A DNA stretch of 64,000 nucleotides from HXMU1420-13 sp965228545 (GTDB lineage Bacteria > Bacteroidota > Rhodothermia > Balneolales > Balneolaceae): assembly GCA_965228545.1 (NCBI GenBank), contig OZ245822.1:2294001-2358000 (forward strand). The letters run 5' to 3'. Below are positions 55,201 to 63,483 of this stretch, in pieces (the first letter of the stretch is position 1; each line of letters begins with the position of its first letter). Below the pieces are notes generated by a model that saw nothing but the letters and a program-made list of their open reading frames with translations, was not told where the DNA came from and did not search any database. A program made the translations under genes and the position numbers.

Positions 55201-58200
55201 ACTAGACGCAAACCCAAGTTCTGTATCCGGTAAAGTAACTGTAGATGGTACCGATGGGTTATCAAGGGCAAAAGTGATCGCATTCTCCTCGAATGGAAAT
55301 CCTGTGGATAGTACAGTAAGTACTTCGGATGGTACCTATCTGTTAGGGTTGAATCCCGGAAACTACACTTTAAGAGCATCGAAAGCAGGTTATTCGCGAA
55401 CAGAAACGAGTACAAGTGTAAGCATCGGGCAGAATTTAACCGGTATCAATTTAGATGTGGATGAAAATTTTGGTTTCATTAGTGGTAACATAACTGATGC
55501 GAATGAATCGGGGCTAGAACAAACATTTGTTAGCTTACAAAAAGCGGGAGGAAATGGTGCTTCTGCGATTACTGATCAAGAAGGTAGTTTTAGTTTATCC
55601 AAACTTACGGCGGGTACATTTACCATTGAGATCAGTAAAACAGGGTTTATAACACAGCGTGATACGTTTGTGTTAAATGATGGTGATTTTATAAGCTTTG
55701 ACCGTGAGTTAACCGCTAAAAATGGAAGTATTTCAGGAACCGTGACCGACGAGAATGGAATATTCTTAAGTGAAGCTACTGTTACGGCTACAAACACCGA
55801 TGGAATCAATTATACTGCAATAAGCGATGATTCGGGAAATTATTCGATCAATTCAGTTGAGCCGTCAACCTACTCGGTTAATGCGGCTAAAACGGGGTAC
55901 ACAACTACCGATGCATCATCGGTGATAATTACATTGGAAGAGTTAAATGCATCAGATATCGATGTAACTAATCTCATTCAAAATAATGGAGTTATTCAAG
56001 GGAGCATTACCAATGTTGTAACGGGTGATCCAATTAAAAATGTACAGGTTTCCGCAAATGGGTCTCGAGGTTCGGGTTTTTCAATAACATCAGCCAATGG
56101 TCAATTTGAGATTACAAACCTGATTCCTGCCGATTATACCCTCATAAGCAGCCTGGATGGATTTAAATCGGATACGGTTTCTATTACAATAGATCCGGGC
56201 AATCCTACATTTGTAATAAACCGTAGTCTGCTTCAAAATAATGGATCAATAGTTGGCAATGTTACCGATGCAGATAATCAAATCTTGCCTTTTCGGGTAA
56301 CTGTGATCGCTTCTAGCGATACAGAAAGTTTTACAACACAAACTAACGATGCCGGAGCGTTCACTTTCGAGGGTGTGGAAACGGGAGTAAAATATGCGAT
56401 CGAAACAGATATCTATCGCGAAGGTTATGAAAACAACCTTACCGAAGTGGAAGTGCCATTAGGGGCAGACGAAGTTTCGTTGGGAGATAATCTAGAAGTA
56501 ATAGTAAAGCAGGGTAGAATCGGTGGAAATGCTGGTATAAATGCAGCAAGCGTAAAGTTGCTGAATGCAGATACCCAACAAATAATAGATCTAGCCAACA
56601 CATCATTAAATGGTGCCTATCAATTCGAGTTTCTCGAGGCCGGGCGGTATCAAGTTGTAGCAAATCGCCTAGGTTATATTTTCTCTCCCGATACGTCCGC
56701 GGTGATAGAGTTGACAGCCGATGGAAATAGAACCCAAGATTTTAATGCCCAGGCAAATATTGGTACTATCGCTGTTGTTGCAAACAATTCAAGTGGCGCG
56801 CGTTCTAATGTAGATGTTACCATTGTATCGGCAGATACTTCTGTGATTCTAACCAAGAAAACAGGAGCTAATGGCGTAGCTATTTTTAAAGATGTTAAAG
56901 CAGGAACCGAGTATACTGTTCGTGCATCTAAAGCACAGTTTTCAACCGATCCTGAAGTACAAAATATAACGCTTAATTCGGGCGATTCGACCTCGGTAAG
57001 CTTTCAAATGTTGGCAAATGCATCGTCATTGTCTGGTTTAGTGTTATTAGACAATGGCACCGGAACTTCTAACCTTCCAAATGCGGATGTGCTCGCAACA
57101 CTCTCTGCAACTGGGCAAACTTTTAGTGCCACTACCGGCCAAACAGGAGCCTATGCCATCGATAATTTACCAAACGGCACATACACAATTACAGCCGGAC
57201 GCGAAGGTTTTACTAAAGATACCGTATCAGTTACTTTAGCAGCAGGCTCGAATGCTAGTCCTGATAATCTTATACTAAGCAGAGCTTCTGTAGATGTAAG
57301 TGGTATTGTGCGTTATAAAGGAAATGGCGTGGAAGGGGTATCGGTAGAGGCATTGTCAGGCTCTGCTTTTTCAGCAACTACAAACTCAAGCGGACAGTTC
57401 AGATTTGCCACTCTACCTATTAAAACCGGTGCTAGTGATACCACTGTGTATCAGATTAAAGTAAAATCGGGCTTATTTACCAAAAGCTATACAATAGCCT
57501 TAACAGTAAACGATATTGGGCAGCGAAGTAACTTGCCAACAACAAACCTGCCAAGCGGCCAAATCAATCTTTTGGTTACCGACGGGGTAAAACCACTGGA
57601 GGGAGCCATTCTAGAATTTGGTATTTCCGGTGGTGAATCAAACGAAATTGTAACAGGAACAGACGGTAGTTTTTCATCGGATGATAATTTGCGCAAAGCT
57701 ACGTATGTAGTTGCAGTATCTAAGAGTGGATACCTTATTCCCAGAAATACGATTAGAATTCCATTACCTACTGATACAACCGTTATCGAGAATGAATTAG
57801 TATTACCCTTTAGGCAACTTACGGTGAACAAAATTCTGGCAGATCAAGAAACCTTAGTGCGCGTAATTAACCCCGTGGGATATGATAATTCTGCTGTTTC
57901 GGGCGAACTTTTCTATAAAAAAGCATCTCAAACTCAGTTTCAGAAAGTAACGATGGTGCAAACCGGTGATACACTTTCGGCCTCAATTCCGGCTACTAAC
58001 TCAACCGAGCAAATAACGTTTTACTCGTCGATTACCGACGCTAATGCCGCAAATACTTTCGTGAGTAACCAACGAACTATTACACCGTTGGCAAGTGGTA
58101 TATTAACCAATGTACGGCTCACACCTTCGATAAATGGCCAAACTTTGCGCGCAGGGGAAACCTATAATCTGCAAATGTTAGTTCGGGATGGAGTGAATAA

Positions 58201-59434
58201 ATCGCTCGCAGATAAATTTGAAGGCGAAAATGCACTTGGCGACATAACGGTAATTAATCAAGCGGATACAACAGGCTTAGACATTACCACTACTTCTGGA
58301 ACATTCATCAGGTTAAAGGCTCTGAAGAGCGGAACTTACAAACTAAGGGCTTCGGCTAAATTAAATGGCAGTAGTGTGTCGGCAAATGTAACATTTACAG
58401 TTACAGACATCCCGCTCGAAAGTATTGTGGTAAATGCTCCGGCAAAACAGCTTGATAATTCAGCTTCGCACGTGTTTTCGTATTCTGCAATCGATACATC
58501 CGGCAAAACAGTGTTATTAGGCCAAAGCTTGGAGTGGAACATACAGCCAGCCAATTTTGGAGCCATTGATAACCGTGGCGTATTTACGCCAACTGCCGAT
58601 ACTTTTTTGGGATCATTCGTAATACTTGCTAAAGATTCAGTTTCAGGATTGGTAGGAAGTAGTGCTAGTGTAGATTTGATTGCTAATATTAAGCCTGATG
58701 AATCCTATACCTTAACCAATGGAGGAGGACTTGAATTACAGCTTCCAACCGGTTCGGTAGATTTTACATCAAAAATTGCATTAACAGAAACCAATCCGCC
58801 TCCCTCCAAAAAGTTTGTGTTTGCACAAGGTTCTGATCAAAGTTATACCGTGGGTGATCGTATTTATGTGTTCTCCTTTTCGGGAAGTGAGCTGAAATCA
58901 ACAGCACAGTTAACACTTCCGGTTGATACTACCATTTCTGAGCTAAATACCGGCGAACGGGAAATTGCCCGATTCAACTTCACAACCCTACAATGGGAGA
59001 TCTTTGAAGATATTATCGCTAAAAATAAACTTACCGATTTAGCTGGAACTGTGTATACCGAGCGATTGGGTCAATTTGCTGTTCTTGCTGCAAACGAGCC
59101 ATTAGGTATCCGAAATGCTGCCGTTCTACCTAGTCCGTTTTCGCCGGATATCGCCCCTGTGAAAATCGGCTATTGGTTGGATACAGCTTTCCCGCCGGCA
59201 AAAGTATCCATCAAAATCTTCAACATACGCGGTGAGCTGGTTCGAACACTTATGGAAAACGATCTGCAACAACCCGGGCGGTATGGTTCACGATCAAGTG
59301 AGAAAGAAATTCTATGGGATGGCCTTACCGATGCAGGAAATATGGCAAGAAACGGGCGGTACGTGGTGCAAATTACCGCTAAAGATCAGCAAGGCGAAGA
59401 TGTTCAACTATTACAAGTAATCCTAATCAAGTAA
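52283..59434 (+). CDS. Giant exported protein with about 16 carboxypeptidase-regulatory-like repeats and FlgD-like C-terminus
   Basis: 2383 residues from ATG 52283 (signal peptide MKGVLLRIGLAVLLAVTVDT; an upstream ATG at 52229 is less likely). Layout: a beta N-terminal part with two fibronectin-like segments (about 40-390), then about 16 repeats of 75-90 residues, each with a hallmark start (VSGKVTVDG, ISGTVTDENG, IVGNVTDADNQ, ISGYVFNEDG), a Gly-x-Tyr middle and a final hydrophobic strand. These are transthyretin-like CarboxypepD_reg domains. Big-type Ig domains follow (about 1985-2150). The C-terminus (about 2290-2383) is a FlgD-Ig-like domain ending in WDGLTDAGNMARNGRYVVQI. It is probably exposed at the cell surface. 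Confidence 0.88.
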   Translation: MKGVLLRIGLAVLLAVTVDTLNAQTFVLKPAELQKSDGGFAVKLLLKRDKVFRLTWLQPNESSLNLTGENARLIVGRTPNNYGLLDESVSGTNAEFVADNLGLTPGRYYARITNSAERTTTGIQSDFENNPSEIIYSNEIQLIIEATEAPAITAPRGSISDASPVFQWTAVSGVPSYWIILSSTPFDIIEDENGEVAIEGATIVWQYITKNTTAVFGDINTLSPFSDIAPPLNSGQEYSYTILNVYEENNPGYTSPVFGGIVPFTFVDPDAVPVTNLLSPTNEEVFFSEETLTFTWDEVPEATNYTVNLLQIVKQQGIDVTLPIWTSTTTNTLIEYPALENLKNGRYQWNVTTNNNSGGGSTSASRFFTYRIETGEFGASIRSSDDNSILLGVELSARAISGGVTPSIPYFVQNSTHYDSLVAGTYEFSATKEGFETGRGEYTIRDDQQTLFTIELKPLPSTINGLVVDENGDVVADAFVHITSISSDFEDEIVSDINGEFSFPLNQGSYSATVSKSGYISADEQTITIGLNEQRSFAESFVLVNDEATISGYVFNEDGAAIQRAKVFISNDDFTYETNTNGDGLYQFTVASGNWNLSSEKIGFVKPADQPITLSTGDVLQNQDFVLTGNANQVSGFVREQITNSDGSVGSTIFEGIEVKAIPNVGEPISTITGRNGQYTLSLKSGSYTIEAVEDNYTSNEERELVIGIAVGETISGMDFELIPNPSSIAGSITLPDGNGVADATVSINGVGSVETSGSGFYEISVPEGQHEIVVTKTGLVSPDPRTISVAVGQDLTGVDFQMTPNAGTVTGKISAGGEPLSNVRLTAVNTNSGNTRSITNNLNGTYSFNLNAGSWYIKANKSGFITDSTNVLTVGPGQQLVNQNLTLVENLTTLRGTITDGTNALRNATVTITRPNENSFEQSTVTQVNGTYAFSLPAGYIYTIRSTKNGYKSESSVTASLNAGTTVIYDFALDANPSSVSGKVTVDGTDGLSRAKVIAFSSNGNPVDSTVSTSDGTYLLGLNPGNYTLRASKAGYSRTETSTSVSIGQNLTGINLDVDENFGFISGNITDANESGLEQTFVSLQKAGGNGASAITDQEGSFSLSKLTAGTFTIEISKTGFITQRDTFVLNDGDFISFDRELTAKNGSISGTVTDENGIFLSEATVTATNTDGINYTAISDDSGNYSINSVEPSTYSVNAAKTGYTTTDASSVIITLEELNASDIDVTNLIQNNGVIQGSITNVVTGDPIKNVQVSANGSRGSGFSITSANGQFEITNLIPADYTLISSLDGFKSDTVSITIDPGNPTFVINRSLLQNNGSIVGNVTDADNQILPFRVTVIASSDTESFTTQTNDAGAFTFEGVETGVKYAIETDIYREGYENNLTEVEVPLGADEVSLGDNLEVIVKQGRIGGNAGINAASVKLLNADTQQIIDLANTSLNGAYQFEFLEAGRYQVVANRLGYIFSPDTSAVIELTADGNRTQDFNAQANIGTIAVVANNSSGARSNVDVTIVSADTSVILTKKTGANGVAIFKDVKAGTEYTVRASKAQFSTDPEVQNITLNSGDSTSVSFQMLANASSLSGLVLLDNGTGTSNLPNADVLATLSATGQTFSATTGQTGAYAIDNLPNGTYTITAGREGFTKDTVSVTLAAGSNASPDNLILSRASVDVSGIVRYKGNGVEGVSVEALSGSAFSATTNSSGQFRFATLPIKTGASDTTVYQIKVKSGLFTKSYTIALTVNDIGQRSNLPTTNLPSGQINLLVTDGVKPLEGAILEFGISGGESNEIVTGTDGSFSSDDNLRKATYVVAVSKSGYLIPRNTIRIPLPTDTTVIENELVLPFRQLTVNKILADQETLVRVINPVGYDNSAVSGELFYKKASQTQFQKVTMVQTGDTLSASIPATNSTEQITFYSSITDANAANTFVSNQRTITPLASGILTNVRLTPSINGQTLRAGETYNLQMLVRDGVNKSLADKFEGENALGDITVINQADTTGLDITTTSGTFIRLKALKSGTYKLRASAKLNGSSVSANVTFTVTDIPLESIVVNAPAKQLDNSASHVFSYSAIDTSGKTVLLGQSLEWNIQPANFGAIDNRGVFTPTADTFLGSFVILAKDSVSGLVGSSASVDLIANIKPDESYTLTNGGGLELQLPTGSVDFTSKIALTETNPPPSKKFVFAQGSDQSYTVGDRIYVFSFSGSELKSTAQLTLPVDTTISELNTGEREIARFNFTTLQWEIFEDIIAKNKLTDLAGTVYTERLGQFAVLAANEPLGIRNAAVLPSPFSPDIAPVKIGYWLDTAFPPAKVSIKIFNIRGELVRTLMENDLQQPGRYGSRSSEKEILWDGLTDAGNMARNGRYVVQITAKDQQGEDVQLLQVILIK

Positions 59435-59439
59435 GCACT

Positions 59440-60420
59440 ATGAAACGACTCATCATCTTTTTATTTACGATGGCTGTGCTTGCTTCGGGCAATGCACAAG
59501 CTCAGGAACTTTCAATGATTCCCGGCTCTTTCGTCGACATTGGATTTGGTACTCGCCCCGTTGGTATGGGCTTTGCATTTGTAGGCCTAGCCGACGATGA
59601 AAATAGCCCATATTGGAATCCGGCCGGTTTAACCCAGATTAAAGATATTAAAGCGGGCTTTTCACAAGCCGATCAACTCGGGTTAATTACCTATAATTAT
59701 GCCTCGGCAACCATGCCTATTCCCGGACAAAATCATGCGGTTGGAATTTCGGTGATTTCCTCTGGAGATGAAGCAATGGAAGAGCTTTCTATACATGCAG
59801 CTTATGGTATTCGCTTCAATATTGTAAGCTTAGGTGTGGCGCTGAAATACAGAAACGCTTCTTTTGGTAATAACTCACTAAACCGTGACGACTATGTAGT
59901 ATTTGATGATGATGAAATAGATACCGGTTTTGGGCAACAGGTGTTTGGTGATGCAAATGGCATCGGGTTGGATGTGGGATTATTAATTCAACCCAGCAAT
60001 TATGTTCAACTCGGCGTGGTATTGAGAGATGCTTACGCACCTATGAGCTGGAACAGCGAAGCACGAAGTGTGGAATATCAGGCACGTGGTACCTATGATG
60101 AGGAGCTACCGTACGAGCTAATTATAGGATCTGCCTTAACACTTTCAAAAAACTTTCTGGCTGTAGTCGATTTCCAGCCGGCAACAAGCAGTGAGCGTAC
60201 AAATTGGGTACGCGCCGGGGTAGAAGGCCGGCTTGTAAATGTGCTGCTGATACGTGCGGGAACCGAGCAAGGAATCAACGAAATAGACGATGATCGATTT
60301 ACAGTGGGTACTGGGCTAGATATCCGAATCAAAGACAAACTTAGGCTGCAATCCGATTTTGCGTATGTAATCGATCCGATTCAAAACTCGCAGCGCATTA
60401 GTTTCACAATCAGTTTTTAA
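59440..60420 (+). CDS. PorV/PorQ-like outer membrane protein
   Basis: 326 residues with signal peptide (MKRLIIFLFTMAVLASGNAQ). The block FVDIGFGTRPVGMGFAFVG, followed by DDENSPYWNPAGLTQI, is the hallmark of the PorV/PorQ/UPF0164 family, an FadL-like outer membrane barrel. In type IX secretion, PorV shuttles cargo to the cell surface; here it sits 5 bp after a giant secreted protein, which suggests it serves that protein. No other type IX components are in the window. Confidence 0.85.
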   Translation: MKRLIIFLFTMAVLASGNAQAQELSMIPGSFVDIGFGTRPVGMGFAFVGLADDENSPYWNPAGLTQIKDIKAGFSQADQLGLITYNYASATMPIPGQNHAVGISVISSGDEAMEELSIHAAYGIRFNIVSLGVALKYRNASFGNNSLNRDDYVVFDDDEIDTGFGQQVFGDANGIGLDVGLLIQPSNYVQLGVVLRDAYAPMSWNSEARSVEYQARGTYDEELPYELIIGSALTLSKNFLAVVDFQPATSSERTNWVRAGVEGRLVNVLLIRAGTEQGINEIDDDRFTVGTGLDIRIKDKLRLQSDFAYVIDPIQNSQRISFTISF

Positions 60421-60432
60421 GGGGAAATAGAC

Positions 60433-62100
60433 ATGAATATCATTAAAAAAATTACCGTATTGATTGTGCTGAGTACACTCCCGGTTTTGGGATGGGCTCA
60501 GGAAGAAGAAAATGATGACGCAAACGAGTTGCATGTGTTTCGTGGTGGGTATATGGATGTAAACTTTGGGCTAAATTTGAATACTGTGGGCAGTAGCCTG
60601 GGTTCTGGCGGAATGGGTGGAGTAATTTCTTCTCGCGTTTCGAATGGAGCATTAAGCGTGAACTTGAACCCTGCTCATCTCACCAGCTTGAAAAAAGGAT
60701 ATTTGGCAATTGATACTCGATTAGGGTTGGGTACCAATTATATATCCAGTGTAAACAAAGAATTGCTTAAAACTGTAAACGATGAACTTGATACCGCTGT
60801 AAATGATGAATTTGCTAAAGAATCGTCGTGGACAACCTTTCCCGAGACGTACATTAAGCCAACCGAGATGCGTAGTTTAGATGTCGGTTTTGATGACGAA
60901 ATTGCATCTATAGCATTTGCTGCACCCATAAGCGATAAATTTACCTTAGCAGGAGCATATACCTATCCGGTATCGGTAAACTTGGATTTCGGAGTTACCG
61001 GATTGTCTGCAAAATTGGCTCAGGAACAAGGTACAGACGAAGTTGCTATCCGTTTCGATGTATTGATGAACATTTCGCTACTTACGCAAATGAACTTCAG
61101 AATGTCATCGTTGTCGCTGGGTGGAGGTGCCAACATCCTAGATACTAAAAGGAAGAAACTCAGTATTGGAGCTACGGTAACACGCTATGAGTTAACGAAT
61201 ACGCGTAATCTACAGGCAGATCTCTCAGGGCTAGTAGTAGTTGGTGGTGCTGATGAGCGGTATTTCAACGACCCGAACGATCCGAACCTAAATACAGAAT
61301 TGGGAGAGTCGAATTCCTTTTTTATGAACGCTTATGGCGAGTTTAAAGCCACCGAATATGGTTCAAGATTTGGGCTTTTCTATAGCTTGGATGATGCGTT
61401 TAATGTTTCGATTGTATACAATCAGATGCCAACATTTGAAATGAAAGGAACCAATAAAGTGGCAAGTGCATTTCTGCCCGTATTTCTGGTTGGAACTGGT
61501 GATGATGTGCTTAGCGGTGATATTGACGTTGCCCTAGACAGCTTGCAAGCTAACAAACCAAATCTTACCACAGAGCGAGATATTTCGTCGTTGGTAAGCG
61601 ATGGAGAGCTTCAGATACCATCATCGTTACTGTTTGGCGTCGATTTTGGGCTGGGAAAGCATACCATGGTACTTAATTACACCCGATACTTTGGCGATCT
61701 ATCGTTTAAGCACGGGAGTACAACCATAGGCAAAGCGGCCTCGCACGGTTTAGGGCTGGGCTTCGATTTTAGAATGCGTGATCGATGGGTGAGTCCTGCT
61801 CAAATTCTAACACTTCCTGTACGTTTGTTATTTTTAGATGTAGATGGGTTGATTTTCCAAACATTTAGGCGCTTTACCGGCTACAAAAATTCGCATTATA
61901 GGTTTGGTGGTAATGTAATTCTTGGACAAGGAATTGCCACTAACGACAACGAAAGCCTTAGAAACAACTTGGGGAACCCATTGCCTCAGGCATTCTCTAT
62001 GGGGCGGCAATACACTATTTTTGGGAATCTTGACGTTGGTGTAACGGTTTTAGCTGTCCCTGATCTAATGCTAAAGTACTCTATAGGTATTCGCTTCTAG
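60433..62100 (+). CDS. Outer membrane beta-barrel protein (DUF5723-like)
   Basis: 555 residues with signal peptide (ending near VLGWAQ). Repeated amphipathic strands, a Gly-rich N-terminal part (SSLGSGGMGGVISSRVSNGALSVNLNPAHL) and a C-terminal strand ending in IGIRF are typical of a barrel inserted by BAM. It resembles large FadL- or DUF5723-like barrels; exact family uncertain. It starts 12 bp after the PorV-like gene and is part of the giant-protein operon. Confidence 0.72.
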   Translation: MNIIKKITVLIVLSTLPVLGWAQEEENDDANELHVFRGGYMDVNFGLNLNTVGSSLGSGGMGGVISSRVSNGALSVNLNPAHLTSLKKGYLAIDTRLGLGTNYISSVNKELLKTVNDELDTAVNDEFAKESSWTTFPETYIKPTEMRSLDVGFDDEIASIAFAAPISDKFTLAGAYTYPVSVNLDFGVTGLSAKLAQEQGTDEVAIRFDVLMNISLLTQMNFRMSSLSLGGGANILDTKRKKLSIGATVTRYELTNTRNLQADLSGLVVVGGADERYFNDPNDPNLNTELGESNSFFMNAYGEFKATEYGSRFGLFYSLDDAFNVSIVYNQMPTFEMKGTNKVASAFLPVFLVGTGDDVLSGDIDVALDSLQANKPNLTTERDISSLVSDGELQIPSSLLFGVDFGLGKHTMVLNYTRYFGDLSFKHGSTTIGKAASHGLGLGFDFRMRDRWVSPAQILTLPVRLLFLDVDGLIFQTFRRFTGYKNSHYRFGGNVILGQGIATNDNESLRNNLGNPLPQAFSMGRQYTIFGNLDVGVTVLAVPDLMLKYSIGIRF

Positions 62101-62164
62101 TATTCGTGATTCGATTACGATCAGGTGCAAGCGCAAGCTTTTCAATTAATTAATCAACAATTAT

Positions 62165-62635
62165 ATGTACTCCGATCGTAAAGAATTTCTCAAAAAAGCA
62201 GGCTCTGTAGCACTTTTTGCAGCACTGGGAATCCAATACTCAGCCTGTTCATCCTCAACGGGGCCTGAAAACAATAGTAATGATGACGACGGTGACGGCG
62301 AAAACCCAATAACCATTGAAGGTAATAAAGTTACCCTTGATATCTCCAGTTCGTTCTTCGATGATTTGCAAAATCAGGGTGGAATGGTTGTATCAGTTTC
62401 GGGTGGTTTTTTAGCAGTTAATGTAGATGGAACTACCATACGGGCTTTTACAAATGTATGTACGCATACAGGTTGTACCAACAATTGGAATCTACCTGGG
62501 GATCGATTCGTGTGTACATGCCACAACTCCGTGTTCAACTTGAATGGTAGACCAATCAGTGGCCCTGCTGAGCGAGATCTAGCTGAATTTCAGGTTTCTC
62601 GAAATGGGAATACCGTTGTGATCGATAAAGGATAG
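62165..62635 (+). CDS. Rieske [2Fe-2S] lipoprotein
   Basis: 156 residues. N-terminus resembles a Tat/lipoprotein signal (FLKKAGSVALFAALG, Cys28 in YSAC). The Rieske site is complete: Cys99 and His101 in CTHTGC, Cys117 and His120 in CTCH; Cys104 and Cys119 can form the disulfide seen in bc-type Rieske proteins. It has no transmembrane helix apart from the signal, so it is unlikely to be a bc1-complex subunit; a periplasmic electron carrier is more likely. It lies 64 bp after the barrel gene in the same direction. Confidence 0.92.
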   Translation: MYSDRKEFLKKAGSVALFAALGIQYSACSSSTGPENNSNDDDGDGENPITIEGNKVTLDISSSFFDDLQNQGGMVVSVSGGFLAVNVDGTTIRAFTNVCTHTGCTNNWNLPGDRFVCTCHNSVFNLNGRPISGPAERDLAEFQVSRNGNTVVIDKG

Positions 62636-62707
62636 TATTATATCAATGATTTTTTTAGAAAATCGAATTGAGAACAGGTCCTGAATCTTTTACATCAAAA
62701 TGTTGGA

Positions 62708-62738
62708 GACGTGGTCACGCTAGGGCGTGAGTAGCGCA
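62708..62738 (+). repeat. tRNA-like direct repeat, copy A
   Basis: 31 bp matching copy B at 63242-63272 at 29 of 31 positions. It starts GACGTGG and ends GTAGCGCA, like the 5' part of tRNA-Pro at 63039, but the D-arm between them is replaced by a hairpin, TCACGC-TAGG-GCGTGA. The GIY-YIG gene and the tRNA lie between the two copies. Confidence 0.85.
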
Positions 62739-62755
62739 AAACAGGCAAATAGGGG

Positions 62756-63004
62756 ATGTTTTACGTATATATTTTATATAGCGAATCAAAGGGGAAATAT
62801 TACACCGGCTATTCGGAGGACACTAAGAAACGGTTGATTCAGCATAATGTGGGAGAAACGAGATCTACAAAATCCGGTATTCCTTGGGTTCAGGTATGGC
62901 AATCGCAGGCAATGACGAAGACGGAGGCACTTCGTTTGGAGCGAAGGATTAAGAAACGGGGAGCTAAACGATTTTTGGAAGACGAATCCTCAAAAACAGA
63001 TTGA
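62756..63004 (+). CDS. Small GIY-YIG nuclease family protein (URI/UPF0213-like)
   Basis: 82 residues. The GIY-YIG core is MFYVYILYSESKGKYYTGYS, with YVYI for GIY and YTG for YIG; a catalytic Arg follows in KRLIQHN and the metal-binding Glu lies in EALRLERRI. The small one-domain size fits the URI/UPF0213 group, which often occurs in many copies in Bacteroidota-type genomes. An AGGGG sequence lies just before the ATG. It lies between two tRNA-like repeats and just before tRNA-Pro. Confidence 0.93.
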   Translation: MFYVYILYSESKGKYYTGYSEDTKKRLIQHNVGETRSTKSGIPWVQVWQSQAMTKTEALRLERRIKKRGAKRFLEDESSKTD

Positions 63005-63038
63005 GATTAGGCACTCCATCGTTGTATCTTTGTGCATT

Positions 63039-63112
63039 CGGGACGTGGCGTAGTCCGGTAGCGCACTCGGCTGGGGGCCGAGGGGTCGCAGGTTCAAATC
63101 CTGTCGTCCCGA
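63039..63112 (+). tRNA. tRNA-Pro (anticodon GGG)
   Basis: 74 nt forming a full cloverleaf. The acceptor stem pairs CGGGACG with CGTCCCG. The anticodon stem CTCGG / CCGAG closes the loop CTGGGGG, whose anticodon GGG reads CCC and CCU. The T stem GCAGG / CCTGT closes loop TTCAAAT. The discriminator base is A; CCA is not encoded. Confidence 0.97.
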
Positions 63113-63120
63113 CAATGTAA

Positions 63121-63153
63121 AACCTCAATCAAATTTTATATTTGGTTGAGGTT
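63121..63153 (+). terminator. Intrinsic terminator after tRNA-Pro
   Basis: AACCTCAA / TTGAGGTT stem (8 bp) followed by a long T-run, 9 bp after the tRNA. Confidence 0.9.
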
Positions 63154-63241
63154 TTTTTATTGGAGAAACACTTTTTGATACACATTGTCTAATTTTTGAG
63201 CAAAGCATACAGCTCAGAGAATTATGAAATCGAAACTAAGG

Positions 63242-63301
63242 GATGTGGTCACGCTAGGGCGTGATTAGCGCACTCGGCTGGGGGCCGAGGGGTCGCAGGT
63301 T
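63242..63301 (+). pseudogene. tRNA-like repeat copy B fused to a partial tRNA-Pro
   Basis: The first 31 bp (63242-63272) match copy A at 62708. From 63266 to 63301 there is a 36-bp exact match to tRNA-Pro (63059-63094), covering the end of the D-arm, the whole anticodon arm, the variable loop and the start of the T-arm. After that the sequence diverges (TCCCGCCTGGTGGGATC, itself a small hairpin) and cannot form an acceptor stem, so it is a non-functional chimera. The 182 bp that follow, up to 63483, hold no gene or clear structure. Confidence 0.88.
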
Positions 63302-63483
63302 TCCCGCCTGGTGGGATCAAATTATTTTTCAAAAATAACATTCATTAAGGCAGGGGGGGAAATCGATGTATTGCTTGCATTCACGATGTCGATGATTGAA
63401 CTTGCAATGCGAATAATTTACATTGAATGCCAAGAGAGGTGTTAATTTGAGCTGATTAACAAATGATCGCGTTAAGGATATCT

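Noticed and set aside
55122..57831. Minus-strand frames opposite the giant gene
   Set aside because: Antisense shadows of the repeat region with no independent support.
59100..59434. A type IX C-terminal sorting domain at the end of the giant protein
   Set aside because: The end matches a FlgD-Ig-like domain better; whether it acts as a sorting signal cannot be told from sequence.
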